From assembly GCA_020060235.1 (NCBI GenBank), contig JAGVAO010000061.1, forward strand, positions 30,415-94,414: DNA of 64,000 bases, read 5' to 3'. Of the stretch, positions 29,801 through 38,064 are shown one piece after another. The notes under the pieces are model-generated. The model made no database searches and was not told the DNA's origin. It saw only the letters and a program-made list of their open reading frames with translations. The stretch's first letter is position 1, and each line of letters begins with the position of its first letter. The translations under genes and the position numbers were made by a program. The DNA is from Anaerolineales bacterium (GTDB lineage Bacteria > Chloroflexota > Anaerolineae > Anaerolineales > Villigracilaceae).

Positions 29801-30392
29801 GCCAGACGCCGGTCTCCTCGAAGGCTTTGGTCACGCCATTGATGGTTGCCTTGACTTCGAGAATGTCCTGCGAGGTCTCGATGAGAATCACATCCACGCC
29901 GCCTTGAATCAGCCCGACCGCCTGCTCACGGAACAGGTCGGCCAACTCGTCGAACTGCATATTCGACAGTTCAGGGTCATCAGCGGAGGGCAGTTTTCCC
30001 GAGGGACCAATGGAACCGGCGACGAAGCGCGGCTGGCCGGTTTTGGCGGCATACTCGTCCGCGAGGCGGCGAGCCAGAGAAGCGGCTGCCACGTTGACTT
30101 CGATGGTGCGCTCGCCAATGCCATATTCCCCCAGCGTCAACCGGTTGGAGCGGAAGGTGTCGGTTTCGAGCACATCCACGCCGACGTCGAGAAAGGAGCG
30201 GTGGACTTTCTCGACGGCTTCGGGGTACGAGATGACGAGGAAGTCGTTGCATCCGTTGTATTGTTCGCCGCCAAAGTGCTCGGCGGTCAGGTTTTGCTTT
30301 TGCAGGCTGGTGCCCATCGCGCCATCGAAGACGAGCACTTTCTTTTCGAGGGCGTCGAGGTAGCGGCGGTTGGTGTAGGTGCGAGGGGTCAT
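26886..30392 (-). CDS. metH: Cobalamin-dependent methionine synthase
   Basis: [31 protein letters not shown], pterin-binding domain, [29 protein letters not shown] (B12), C-terminal activation domain [13 protein letters not shown]. Confidence 0.96.
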   Translation of the reverse strand: [1168 protein letters not shown]

Positions 30393-30477
30393 TGATTTAC
30401 TCCTGGTTTCTTTCGCATCGAATTCGCGAATTTTACGATTTATTTTTGTCGAATAAGTGCGGCGCATGTTGTTTGAT

Positions 30478-30921
30478 TTACTTGCCAATTTCGGAGATTT
30501 TTTCGGCATCTTCCAGCACCGCCCGCGCCCATTCGGTCACATCCTTGCAGTAGATTTCTGCACTTTCAGTTCGGACATCGCAAATCGTCCTGGCCCACGC
30601 GGTTTTGGCGATGACCGGCTGGCCGGTGCGGGATTTGATTTTGAACTGGCGTTTGCCGCTGTCAACCACATCCCGATTTTGTTGGCGGACGAGCGCGGGA
30701 GGTTTGTTTTCGACCAGGAATTCCCGCAATAACTCGCGCTCGTAAAGCCAGCCTTCCCGGGTCAGTTTGCTCGAATGCTGCAACATATAGGCGGCAACCG
30801 TCAGGTGGTGGACAGCGCCATAGCCGGGGTCGCTGAACTCGAGGGCAAGGAATTCGTCGAAGCGGGTCTGGCAGAGGCTGCCAGACGCACCGCACTCGGG
30901 ACAAATCTGTTCCTGTTCCAT
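30478..30921 (-). CDS. DUF5946-like protein
   Basis: MEQEQICPECGASGSLCQTRFDEFLALEFSDPGYGAVHHLTVAAYMLQH; start placed after the riboswitch, preceded by GGAAAGG. Confidence 0.7.
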   Translation of the reverse strand: MEQEQICPECGASGSLCQTRFDEFLALEFSDPGYGAVHHLTVAAYMLQHSSKLTREGWLYERELLREFLVENKPPALVRQQNRDVVDSGKRQFKIKSRTGQPVIAKTAWARTICDVRTESAEIYCKDVTEWARAVLEDAEKISEIGK

Positions 30922-30937
30922 CCGAGCCTTTCCAAGT

Positions 30938-30965
30938 AACAAAAACGCCTCTCCAGCGAGAGGCG
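30938..30965 (-). terminator. Intrinsic terminator acting as SAM riboswitch expression platform
   Basis: Minus strand CGCCTCTC-GCTG-GAGAGGCG-TTTTTGTT. Confidence 0.85.
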
Positions 30966-30985
30966 ACAATCGAAAAGTGTCCGCT

Positions 30986-31081
30986 CTCATCTCCCAGGCC
31001 GCGCGGCCTGCCGGAATTGGCACCAGCATTTTGCGGTTGCCGAGGCTTCACAGGGCCGGTCCCTCTGCCTCTCTGGATGAG
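30986..31081 (-). ncRNA. SAM-I (S-box) riboswitch
   Basis: Minus strand CTCATCCAGAGAGGCAGAGGGACCGGCCCTGTGAAGCCTCGGCAACC...GGTGCCAATTCCGGCAG...GATGAG; perfect P1 CTCATC/GATGAG. Confidence 0.95.
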
Positions 31082-31217
31082 TACTAATTGGGCAGTTTAT
31101 ATCATAGCGAACAAGGCTTGTCAATTTAAATATCCCCCAGTTCACTATTCCCCATTGTCAACCCTGCGATATACATTTATAATCGGCGCAATCTCTTTGT
31201 ACTGGAGCAATCTCTTT

Positions 31218-32486
31218 ATGATGGAACAACAAAATGCCCAGTTGGGCAACGGGGGCAGTGAAGAACTGATTCCCGACAGCAATGGCGCAATGGAAAGCAT
31301 GGAAGCCTTGATGCAGTCTGACACCGGTTTGGAATTCCCAAGCCAGGGTGAAATTCGGACCGGCGTCATTGCCAGCATTTCCCCCTCCCAGATTCTCGTC
31401 AGCGTTGGCGCCAAGTCAGAAGGCGTCCTCACCGGGCGTGAACTGGACCAAATTCCCGCATCGGAGCGGGAAGCCCTGCAGGTAGGCCAGGAAATCCCTG
31501 TCTACGTCGTCAACCCTGAAGACCAATACGGCAACGTGGTCTTGTCCTATGTCCGCGCCCGCGAGGCAATGGGCTGGGAAGTGGTCGAACAAATGCAGGA
31601 AAGCGGCGAAACCTTCGACGGCCTTGTTGAAGGCTACAACAAGGGCGGCCTGATTGTGCTGGTTCACGGCCTGCGCGGCTTCGTGCCCGCATCCCAAATC
31701 AGCATGGCCCGCCGCGGACAAATCCAGGGCGACACGCCTGACCGCTGGGCCAAGCAGGTCGGCGAGACCATCAGCGTGCGCATCATCGAGGTAGACCGCT
31801 CCCGCCGCCGCCTGATTCTCTCCGAACGCGCCGCCAACCCCGAAACCCGCCAATCCATCAAAGAACGCGTCATCGAAGAACTCGAAGAAGGCCAGGTGCA
31901 TACCGGCCGCGTCACCAGCGTTGCCGAATTTGGCGTCTTCGTCAACATCAACGGCGCCGATGGCCTGGTGCACCTTTCCGAGGTTTCCTGGGAGCGCGTC
32001 CAGCACCCCAACGAAGTGCTCGAAGTCGGAGACGAGGTCAAGGTCAAAATCATCAACATCGACCGCGAAAAGAAGCGCATCGGCCTGTCCATCAAAGCCT
32101 TGCAGGAAGACCCCTGGCAGGACAAGGTCAACGTTTTCAAAGTCGGCCAACTGGTCGAAGGCACCATCACCCGCCTGACCAAATTCGGCGCGTTCGCGCG
32201 TCTCGAAGGCGACATCGAAGGCCTCATCCACATTTCGGAACTGTCCGAGAACCGCATCAACCACCCCAAGGAAGCCGTCAAGGAAGGCGACAGCCTGACC
32301 CTGCGCGTCATCCGCATCGACTCCGACCAGCGCCGCATTGGCCTGAGCCTGCGAAAAGTTGACTCGGCAGCCTACACCGACCTCGACATGAAATCCCTGA
32401 CCGCTGAACTGGGCGAAGAAATCATCGAGCAGGTCGAAGATGAGGCCGAAATCGAAGACAAAGCCGAATCTGAAGACAAAGAATAA
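31218..32486 (+). CDS. rpsA: 30S ribosomal protein S1-like (multiple S1 domains)
   Basis: Repeated S1 motifs: GRVTSVAEFGVFVNINGADGLVHLSEVSW, GTITRLTKFGAFARLEGDIEGLIHISELS; start moved from 31017. Confidence 0.9.
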   Translation: MMEQQNAQLGNGGSEELIPDSNGAMESMEALMQSDTGLEFPSQGEIRTGVIASISPSQILVSVGAKSEGVLTGRELDQIPASEREALQVGQEIPVYVVNPEDQYGNVVLSYVRAREAMGWEVVEQMQESGETFDGLVEGYNKGGLIVLVHGLRGFVPASQISMARRGQIQGDTPDRWAKQVGETISVRIIEVDRSRRRLILSERAANPETRQSIKERVIEELEEGQVHTGRVTSVAEFGVFVNINGADGLVHLSEVSWERVQHPNEVLEVGDEVKVKIINIDREKKRIGLSIKALQEDPWQDKVNVFKVGQLVEGTITRLTKFGAFARLEGDIEGLIHISELSENRINHPKEAVKEGDSLTLRVIRIDSDQRRIGLSLRKVDSAAYTDLDMKSLTAELGEEIIEQVEDEAEIEDKAESEDKE

Positions 32487-32503
32487 GCCGGAACAAACCA
32501 TGC

Positions 32504-32535
32504 AAGAGCGCACCAACCCCGGTGCGCTCTTTTTC
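32504..32535 (+). terminator. Intrinsic terminator after rpsA
   Basis: AAGAGCGCACC-AACCCC-GGTGCGCTCTTTTTC. Confidence 0.85.
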
Positions 32536-32540
32536 TAACC

Positions 32541-33629
32541 ATGACCCATCTCATCATAGATGCACATCAAGACCTGGCCTGGAACATGCTCACCTACGGG
32601 CGCGATTACAGCCTGTCGGCACACGAAATCCGCCAGCGTGAAATCGGCAGCCTGGCCGCCGAAAAAAACGGCGACACCCTGCTGGGCTGGCCTGAGTTCC
32701 AGCAAGGCCGGGTCGCCTTGGTCTTCGGCACCCTTTTCGCCGCGCCCACCCGAACCAAACTGGGTGATTGGGACATCCTGACCTACGCCAATGCGGAGGA
32801 AGCCCGGCGGATTTACCTGGCCCAAATGGACGCCTACGACCGCCTCTTTGACCGCCACCCCGACAAATTCCAGCCGGTGCGCACCACCCGCGACCTGTCC
32901 GCCGTTGTCGAAAAATGGAAGCAACCCGGCAACCCGCCCGCCCCGACCGGCCTAGTGACGCTGATGGAGGCCGCCGAGGCCATCCGCAGCGTGGATGAAC
33001 TCGACGAGTGGTGGCAGCGCGGGGTGCGCATCATCGGCCCGGCCTGGAAATCCACCCGCTTCTGCGGCGGGACGCGCGAACCCGGGCCGCTCACGCCCGA
33101 AGGCCGTTCCCTGCTGGCAGGCATGGCCGAGCGCGGATTCAGCCTCGACATCAGCCACATGGCCTGGGAATCGGCACTCGAGGCCCTCGACCTCTACGAA
33201 GGCCACATCGTCGCCAGCCACGCCAACCCGCTCAAAATGGTGCGGCACGGCGAAAGCAACCGCTTCCTGACCGACGAAATCATCGACAGGCTCATCGAGC
33301 GCGGCGGAGTCATCGGCGTCATCCCCTTCAACCTCTTCCTCGACCAAGCCTGGCGCAAGGGCGACCCGCGCAGCCAATGTCCGCTCGACATGGTCGCCAG
33401 CCACATCGACTACATCTGCCAGCGCGCCGGGAACGCCCTGCACGCCGGCATCGGCAGCGATTTCGACGGCGGTTTTGGGTTACAATCTGTACCGCCAGAA
33501 CTTGATACTATCGCCGACCTGCAAAAACTGCCCGCCCTGCTCGAAGCGCGGGGCTATTCGACAGGCGATATTCAATCCATCATGGGCCTGAACTGGTTAA
33601 ACCACCTGCACAAGAGTCTCCCCGAATGA
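32541..33629 (+). CDS. Membrane dipeptidase family (M19)
   Basis: IIDAHQDLAWN, ISHMAWESALEAL, IVASHANPLKMV, GIGSDFDGGFG. Confidence 0.88.
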   Translation: MTHLIIDAHQDLAWNMLTYGRDYSLSAHEIRQREIGSLAAEKNGDTLLGWPEFQQGRVALVFGTLFAAPTRTKLGDWDILTYANAEEARRIYLAQMDAYDRLFDRHPDKFQPVRTTRDLSAVVEKWKQPGNPPAPTGLVTLMEAAEAIRSVDELDEWWQRGVRIIGPAWKSTRFCGGTREPGPLTPEGRSLLAGMAERGFSLDISHMAWESALEALDLYEGHIVASHANPLKMVRHGESNRFLTDEIIDRLIERGGVIGVIPFNLFLDQAWRKGDPRSQCPLDMVASHIDYICQRAGNALHAGIGSDFDGGFGLQSVPPELDTIADLQKLPALLEARGYSTGDIQSIMGLNWLNHLHKSLPE

Positions 33630-34090
33630 GTCAGGATACAACTTCAACCTCCCCCGTTTCGTTAACCAGCGCCCGCTCAGACCAGGTTCGCCTGGGCCTG
33701 TTTATCAGCATCATCGGCCTGATGGTCTTCCTGTTGGGCGCAAAACCCGAATGGTTCCTGCTTGACCGCAGCCCGGTGATTGGTTTTGTCCAAATCAGCG
33801 TTTTCACCTTTGGGCTGGGGTTTTTAGCCACCGGCGGATACATCAGCCTGGCGGGCCTGTGGAAAAACCAGGAGCGCAGCATCCTGTCCGACATTGGGAC
33901 GCGGCTCATCGCAACGGGCTACGTTATCGCCGTTTTCGCGGGCATGGCCGATATTTTCGGCCTGGGAACCCAACCCCTGCCAATGGTTCCCTTTTTCGGG
34001 CCTTTGCAGGCCGTCGGGGTGCAAATCGGCCAGGTGGTCATCGCCACAGGCATGACCATGATGATTCCCTTTCAGCGATTCAAGCAATAA
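33626..34090 (+). CDS. Hypothetical membrane protein
   Basis: 154 aa, several TM helices, overlaps the preceding stop. Confidence 0.6.
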   Translation: MSQDTTSTSPVSLTSARSDQVRLGLFISIIGLMVFLLGAKPEWFLLDRSPVIGFVQISVFTFGLGFLATGGYISLAGLWKNQERSILSDIGTRLIATGYVIAVFAGMADIFGLGTQPLPMVPFFGPLQAVGVQIGQVVIATGMTMMIPFQRFKQ

Positions 34091-34104
34091 ACGCACCGCC
34101 AACA

Positions 34105-34142
34105 TAAACGGCGCGCAACCTGACCGGTTACGCGCCGTTTTG
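34105..34142. terminator. Terminator-like hairpin between convergent genes
   Basis: AACGGCGCG...CGCGCCGTTTTG. Confidence 0.6.
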
Positions 34143-34166
34143 ATTCTGTAAAACAAGACTGCCGGG

Positions 34167-35591
34167 CTACTGAATACCGGCTACTTTTAAGCCATCCTTC
34201 AAAATTGCCTGCACCTTGTCGGCATGGCGGGTTTCGCAATAGACGCGCATAATCGGTTCGGTGCCGCTAAAGCGGATAAGCATCCAGCCGCCATCTTCCA
34301 TGCGAAATTGGAAACCGTCCACTGTAATCAGGTCGGTCACTTTCAGGCCGCCCAGAGTGGCCGGTTTGGCATCCAGAATCATCTGCTCACGGGCGGCGCG
34401 GTCACCGCTAAAGGCGCTATCGACGCGGTCGTAGAAGTACTCGCCGCCGACCTTGTCGAAAAGCATCTTAAGCAACTCGGTCGGCTTCTTGCCGGTTCGC
34501 ACCATGAAATCGAGCATGTACAGGCCAGCCAGGATGCCGTCGCGCTCAGGAACGTTGCCGCGAAAGGCGTAGCCGCCGCTTTCCTCGCCGCCAATCAGGG
34601 CATCGGTCTCGGTCATCTTCGGGGCAACATATTTGAATCCGACGCCGGTTTCATGGACAGGCACGCCGTAAATCTCACCCAGGCGGTTGAGCATGTTGGT
34701 CGTCGAAAGGGTTTTGACAATATCGCCGCGCTCGCCGCGAACTTCGAGCAGGTAATAGGCCAGCAGGGCATAAACGCGCAACTGGTTGATAAATTCGCCG
34801 TTCTCGTCGCCGATGCCGCAGCGGTCGGCGTCACCGTCCAGGATGAGCAGGATATCGGCTTTATTGGTAACGGTGGCTTCCAGGCCTTTGTCGATGTTCG
34901 GGCGGATAGGCTCCGGGCGCTTCATCTCCGGGAAGGTCGGGTTGCGCTCGGCATGGATTTCGAGGATTTTGGTCTTGCCGCCACCCAGTAATTTAGTGAA
35001 ATAGCCCGCGCCGTTGCCCCACATGGCATCGACCTGCACCGTCAACCCGGCATCGCGGATGGGCTGCAAGTCAATCAGTTTTTGGATATGTTCGAAATAG
35101 GGGGCATGGGCGTCGAATACGACAATATTGCCAGCAGAAACTTCGGTATTGTAGGTGGAACGTTTAACAGAATCGATGCTGTCGGGAATTAAGGCCTCGA
35201 TACGCAACAACCCTTCCGGGTCGATTGCGCCGCCGGTCTCATTGCGAACCTTGAATCCGTTATCGGCAGGCGGATTGTGGCTGGCGGTGATGTTGACCGC
35301 ACCGCAGGCCTTGGTATTGACTACCGCAAAAGCGATGACAGGGGTCGGGGTGGCGCTGTCGGTCAGGTAGACTTTGAAGCCATTGCCAGCCAGCACTTCG
35401 GCGGTTGCGGCGGCAAAATTCTCGCTGGCAAAACGCTTGTCGTAGCCGACCACAATCCACTTGCCGGCGTTGCCCTGTTCGAGCATGTAAGAAGCATAGC
35501 CCTGGGCACAGCGCCGAACGTTGTCGAAGGTGTACTCTTCAGCAATTACGCCGCGCCAGCCGTCGGTACCAAATTTGATTTTGAAAGTCAT
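34167..35591 (-). CDS. Phosphoglucomutase/phosphomannomutase family
   Basis: [59 protein letters not shown]-like C-terminus. Confidence 0.93.
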   Translation of the reverse strand: MTFKIKFGTDGWRGVIAEEYTFDNVRRCAQGYASYMLEQGNAGKWIVVGYDKRFASENFAAATAEVLAGNGFKVYLTDSATPTPVIAFAVVNTKACGAVNITASHNPPADNGFKVRNETGGAIDPEGLLRIEALIPDSIDSVKRSTYNTEVSAGNIVVFDAHAPYFEHIQKLIDLQPIRDAGLTVQVDAMWGNGAGYFTKLLGGGKTKILEIHAERNPTFPEMKRPEPIRPNIDKGLEATVTNKADILLILDGDADRCGIGDENGEFINQLRVYALLAYYLLEVRGERGDIVKTLSTTNMLNRLGEIYGVPVHETGVGFKYVAPKMTETDALIGGEESGGYAFRGNVPERDGILAGLYMLDFMVRTGKKPTELLKMLFDKVGGEYFYDRVDSAFSGDRAAREQMILDAKPATLGGLKVTDLITVDGFQFRMEDGGWMLIRFSGTEPIMRVYCETRHADKVQAILKDGLKVAGIQ

Positions 35592-35641
35592 AAGGGTTTC
35601 TCCTAAAAAATTTATAAGTCAAGGCCTGCCAGGCCCGATGA

Positions 35642-36664
35642 TTACGGATTTTCTTGGGGAACAGCATCGCCGCCGCCCAGCACCAGCAGGTTCCAGGCGA
35701 TGTTCAGGTCGTCCACGGCAACGACCGGGAAGCCAGGCAGGTTACCCAGGGCCAGGTCGAGGCGGAAGAGGGCCGCATCGAGCGCAACCCGTTCGCCATC
35801 CGGGGAGTCGTCGCGCAAATCGGATAGTAAATCTCGGGCCAGTTGCACATCCTGACGCGCCTGCCCGAAGTTGCTCTGCGACAGGTACAGGCGCGCACGG
35901 GATAGCAGTTCGATGACGCGGGTCAATTTCACCTGGCGCGCCAGTTCCGCGTTCAGGCCTTCGCGCTGCTGGTCGGCAGCCTGGTCGAGTTTGGACTGCA
36001 TCTCGTCCAGCCGCTCGAGAGCCGCGCTGTGGCCCTCGATGGATGTCTCGATGGCTGCCAGTTGGGTCTCGAATTCGGTATCGCGGGTTTTCAGGTCGTC
36101 AATTTCCGTTTTAAGGCCCACAATTTCGGCTTGCAGGGCCAAGGCGTCGCGGGCCTGCTGGTCGGCAACCTCGGCGATGCGGGCGGTGTTCTGGTTGACC
36201 GGCACGACATACACCTGGTGCAGGTAGGGCAGGCCAAAATACAGGCCCGCGCCAATGCCGCCCAGGATGACGGCAATAATGAAAAGCACAAAGAGAAATT
36301 TCAGGAAACCGAGAAAAGCGCGCCCAAGCCGCTGGAAAAAGTTCGGGCCGGATTTCGGCGGTTTGGCCGTTTTAGGCGCCTGGGCGGGTTCGGACGCATC
36401 CGCCGCTTCGACGCGCACAGGCTGGGAGGGAGGAGAGGGGACCAGGCCGGTTTCTTCACTCATGGGCAGGGATTCCATTTCGTCAAAAGAATTGCGCAAA
36501 CGCTGGAGCAAACTCTCCCCCAGGCCGCTGACGCGCAGGCTGTCTTCGATGGTTTCAAAGGGCCGCGCGGCAACAATCCGCCCGGCAAGCGCCGGGCCGA
36601 TGCCGGGAATCTCTTGCAGGCTTTCAGCATCGGCGGCATTCAGGAATTCGAGGAAATCCTTCAT
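35642..36664 (-). CDS. Helix-hairpin-helix protein with TM and coiled coil
   Basis: LQEIPGIGPALAGRIVAARPFETIEDSLRVSGLGESLLQRL HhH motifs; TM; long coiled-coil. Confidence 0.75.
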   Translation of the reverse strand: MKDFLEFLNAADAESLQEIPGIGPALAGRIVAARPFETIEDSLRVSGLGESLLQRLRNSFDEMESLPMSEETGLVPSPPSQPVRVEAADASEPAQAPKTAKPPKSGPNFFQRLGRAFLGFLKFLFVLFIIAVILGGIGAGLYFGLPYLHQVYVVPVNQNTARIAEVADQQARDALALQAEIVGLKTEIDDLKTRDTEFETQLAAIETSIEGHSAALERLDEMQSKLDQAADQQREGLNAELARQVKLTRVIELLSRARLYLSQSNFGQARQDVQLARDLLSDLRDDSPDGERVALDAALFRLDLALGNLPGFPVVAVDDLNIAWNLLVLGGGDAVPQENP

Positions 36665-36703
36665 GCCTTCATTTTACAGCAAAACCGGTCAATGCTGGCA
36701 AAC

Positions 36704-37951
36704 TCAGTGAGTTGCAGCGCGGCGGTCGGGACGCAGGAAGAGCAGGAAGCCGATTAATCTCAACCCCGCGCTGACCAGCAAAGCCCCAGCCAACCCCAGT
36801 GTATCGGCCAGCAGACTGCCTGCCAGCGGGGCCAGGATGGCTGAAAGATATTGCAGGCTTTGGGCAATCGAGACAAAAGTCGCGCTGTATTCAGGCGGGA
36901 CAGTTTTCATCAACTCGTCGAAAAAGACCAGGTCGATGCCCGCCTGGAAAAAACCCGCCAGCCCGGCAATGGCTATCATCCACTCGACGCGAATGGTGGC
37001 AGCGGTCAGGGCCGGGTAAAGGGTCAGGCCGAGGGTGGTTGCCAGGAGTACAAAACGGGCGTTGCGCTTGCGCGAGATACGTGCCCAGGAGAAATATCCC
37101 ACCATCAGCATCAGGGTCAGGGTCATGTTAATCGCCCCAATTTGGGCGTCGCTGGCCTGCGCCTGGCGCACATAGTACAACGGGAAAATCGGCGCGCCGA
37201 GGGCCATCGCCGAAAGGTAGACAAAACGCTTCGAGACAAAGGAAACAAATGCCGGGTTGGCGCGCAGCAGTTCCCGATAGTCGCGCAGGGTCGCCGCCAG
37301 CGATTGTCCGGCCTTGACCAGCGGCGGCGCGGCCTGGTCGGGCAGGCTAATCCGGCAGGAGAAATAAAAACTGACCAGGCCGCCGACCGAAAGGGCAATG
37401 AACAGGATTTTATAATTGAGCGGGAAGAGAACCCGGTCGAGCATCTGGGTTGCGAGGAAGGTAACGACCGCATTGGTCAGGCCGATGATGGCCCAGCGGC
37501 GGCTGAGCAGGTTGTAGCGGCCTTCCGGCCCGGCGACGGCGTTCATCACCACGCTGAAGGCCACCGCCAGGGCGGTTTGCGGCAGGGTCGCCAGCGCCCA
37601 GATGGCCAGGATGGATTTGATTGCCAGCGCGTCGGCAACAAAGAACGCCACCAGCCCGGTGAGGGCATAGGAAGACAAAACCAGCAGGCGCGACAGGCTG
37701 AACCAGGGAACAATGTTACGGCGGGTTTGCAGGAAACGGCCGACGATGATTGCCAGCACCAGCCCTGTCAGGCCGGGCATTGCTGAAAGCAAACCCACCT
37801 GGAAGTTGCTGGCCCCCAAACGGGCCAGGAATACCGGCAGGAAAGGCGCAGCGGCAGAAGCCAGCCCGACGCCGATGGCATCGAGTTGGACGTTGCGAAA
37901 ATTTTCTTGTTGGACATCGAGCGGGATTTTTTGAGAATAATCAGTCGTCAT
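36704..37951 (-). CDS. MFS transporter
   Basis: 12-TM-like protein, LGASNFQVGLLSAMPGLTGL, MFS fold. Confidence 0.8.
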   Translation of the reverse strand: MTTDYSQKIPLDVQQENFRNVQLDAIGVGLASAAAPFLPVFLARLGASNFQVGLLSAMPGLTGLVLAIIVGRFLQTRRNIVPWFSLSRLLVLSSYALTGLVAFFVADALAIKSILAIWALATLPQTALAVAFSVVMNAVAGPEGRYNLLSRRWAIIGLTNAVVTFLATQMLDRVLFPLNYKILFIALSVGGLVSFYFSCRISLPDQAAPPLVKAGQSLAATLRDYRELLRANPAFVSFVSKRFVYLSAMALGAPIFPLYYVRQAQASDAQIGAINMTLTLMLMVGYFSWARISRKRNARFVLLATTLGLTLYPALTAATIRVEWMIAIAGLAGFFQAGIDLVFFDELMKTVPPEYSATFVSIAQSLQYLSAILAPLAGSLLADTLGLAGALLVSAGLRLIGFLLFLRPDRRAATH

Positions 37952-38001
37952 AATGTGTTTGTATTGTCTGGAATGCAGCGATTATAATCCCGCGCTCGCG
38001 T

Positions 38002-38047
38002 AAAAAACCGCAGGCTGCCGCTCAACAAAGATGCAAACAGCCTGCGG
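38002..38047 (-). terminator. Intrinsic terminator of the vWA gene
   Basis: Minus strand CCGCAGGCTG...CAGCCTGCGG-TTTTTT. Confidence 0.75.
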
Positions 38048-38064
38048 AAAATTAGGACGGCCCG

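Noticed and set aside
30662-31051. ORF overlapping the SAM-I riboswitch, and the 31029 start of the DUF5946 ORF
   Set aside because: These run through the riboswitch and terminator; the real start is most likely 30921 after the terminator.
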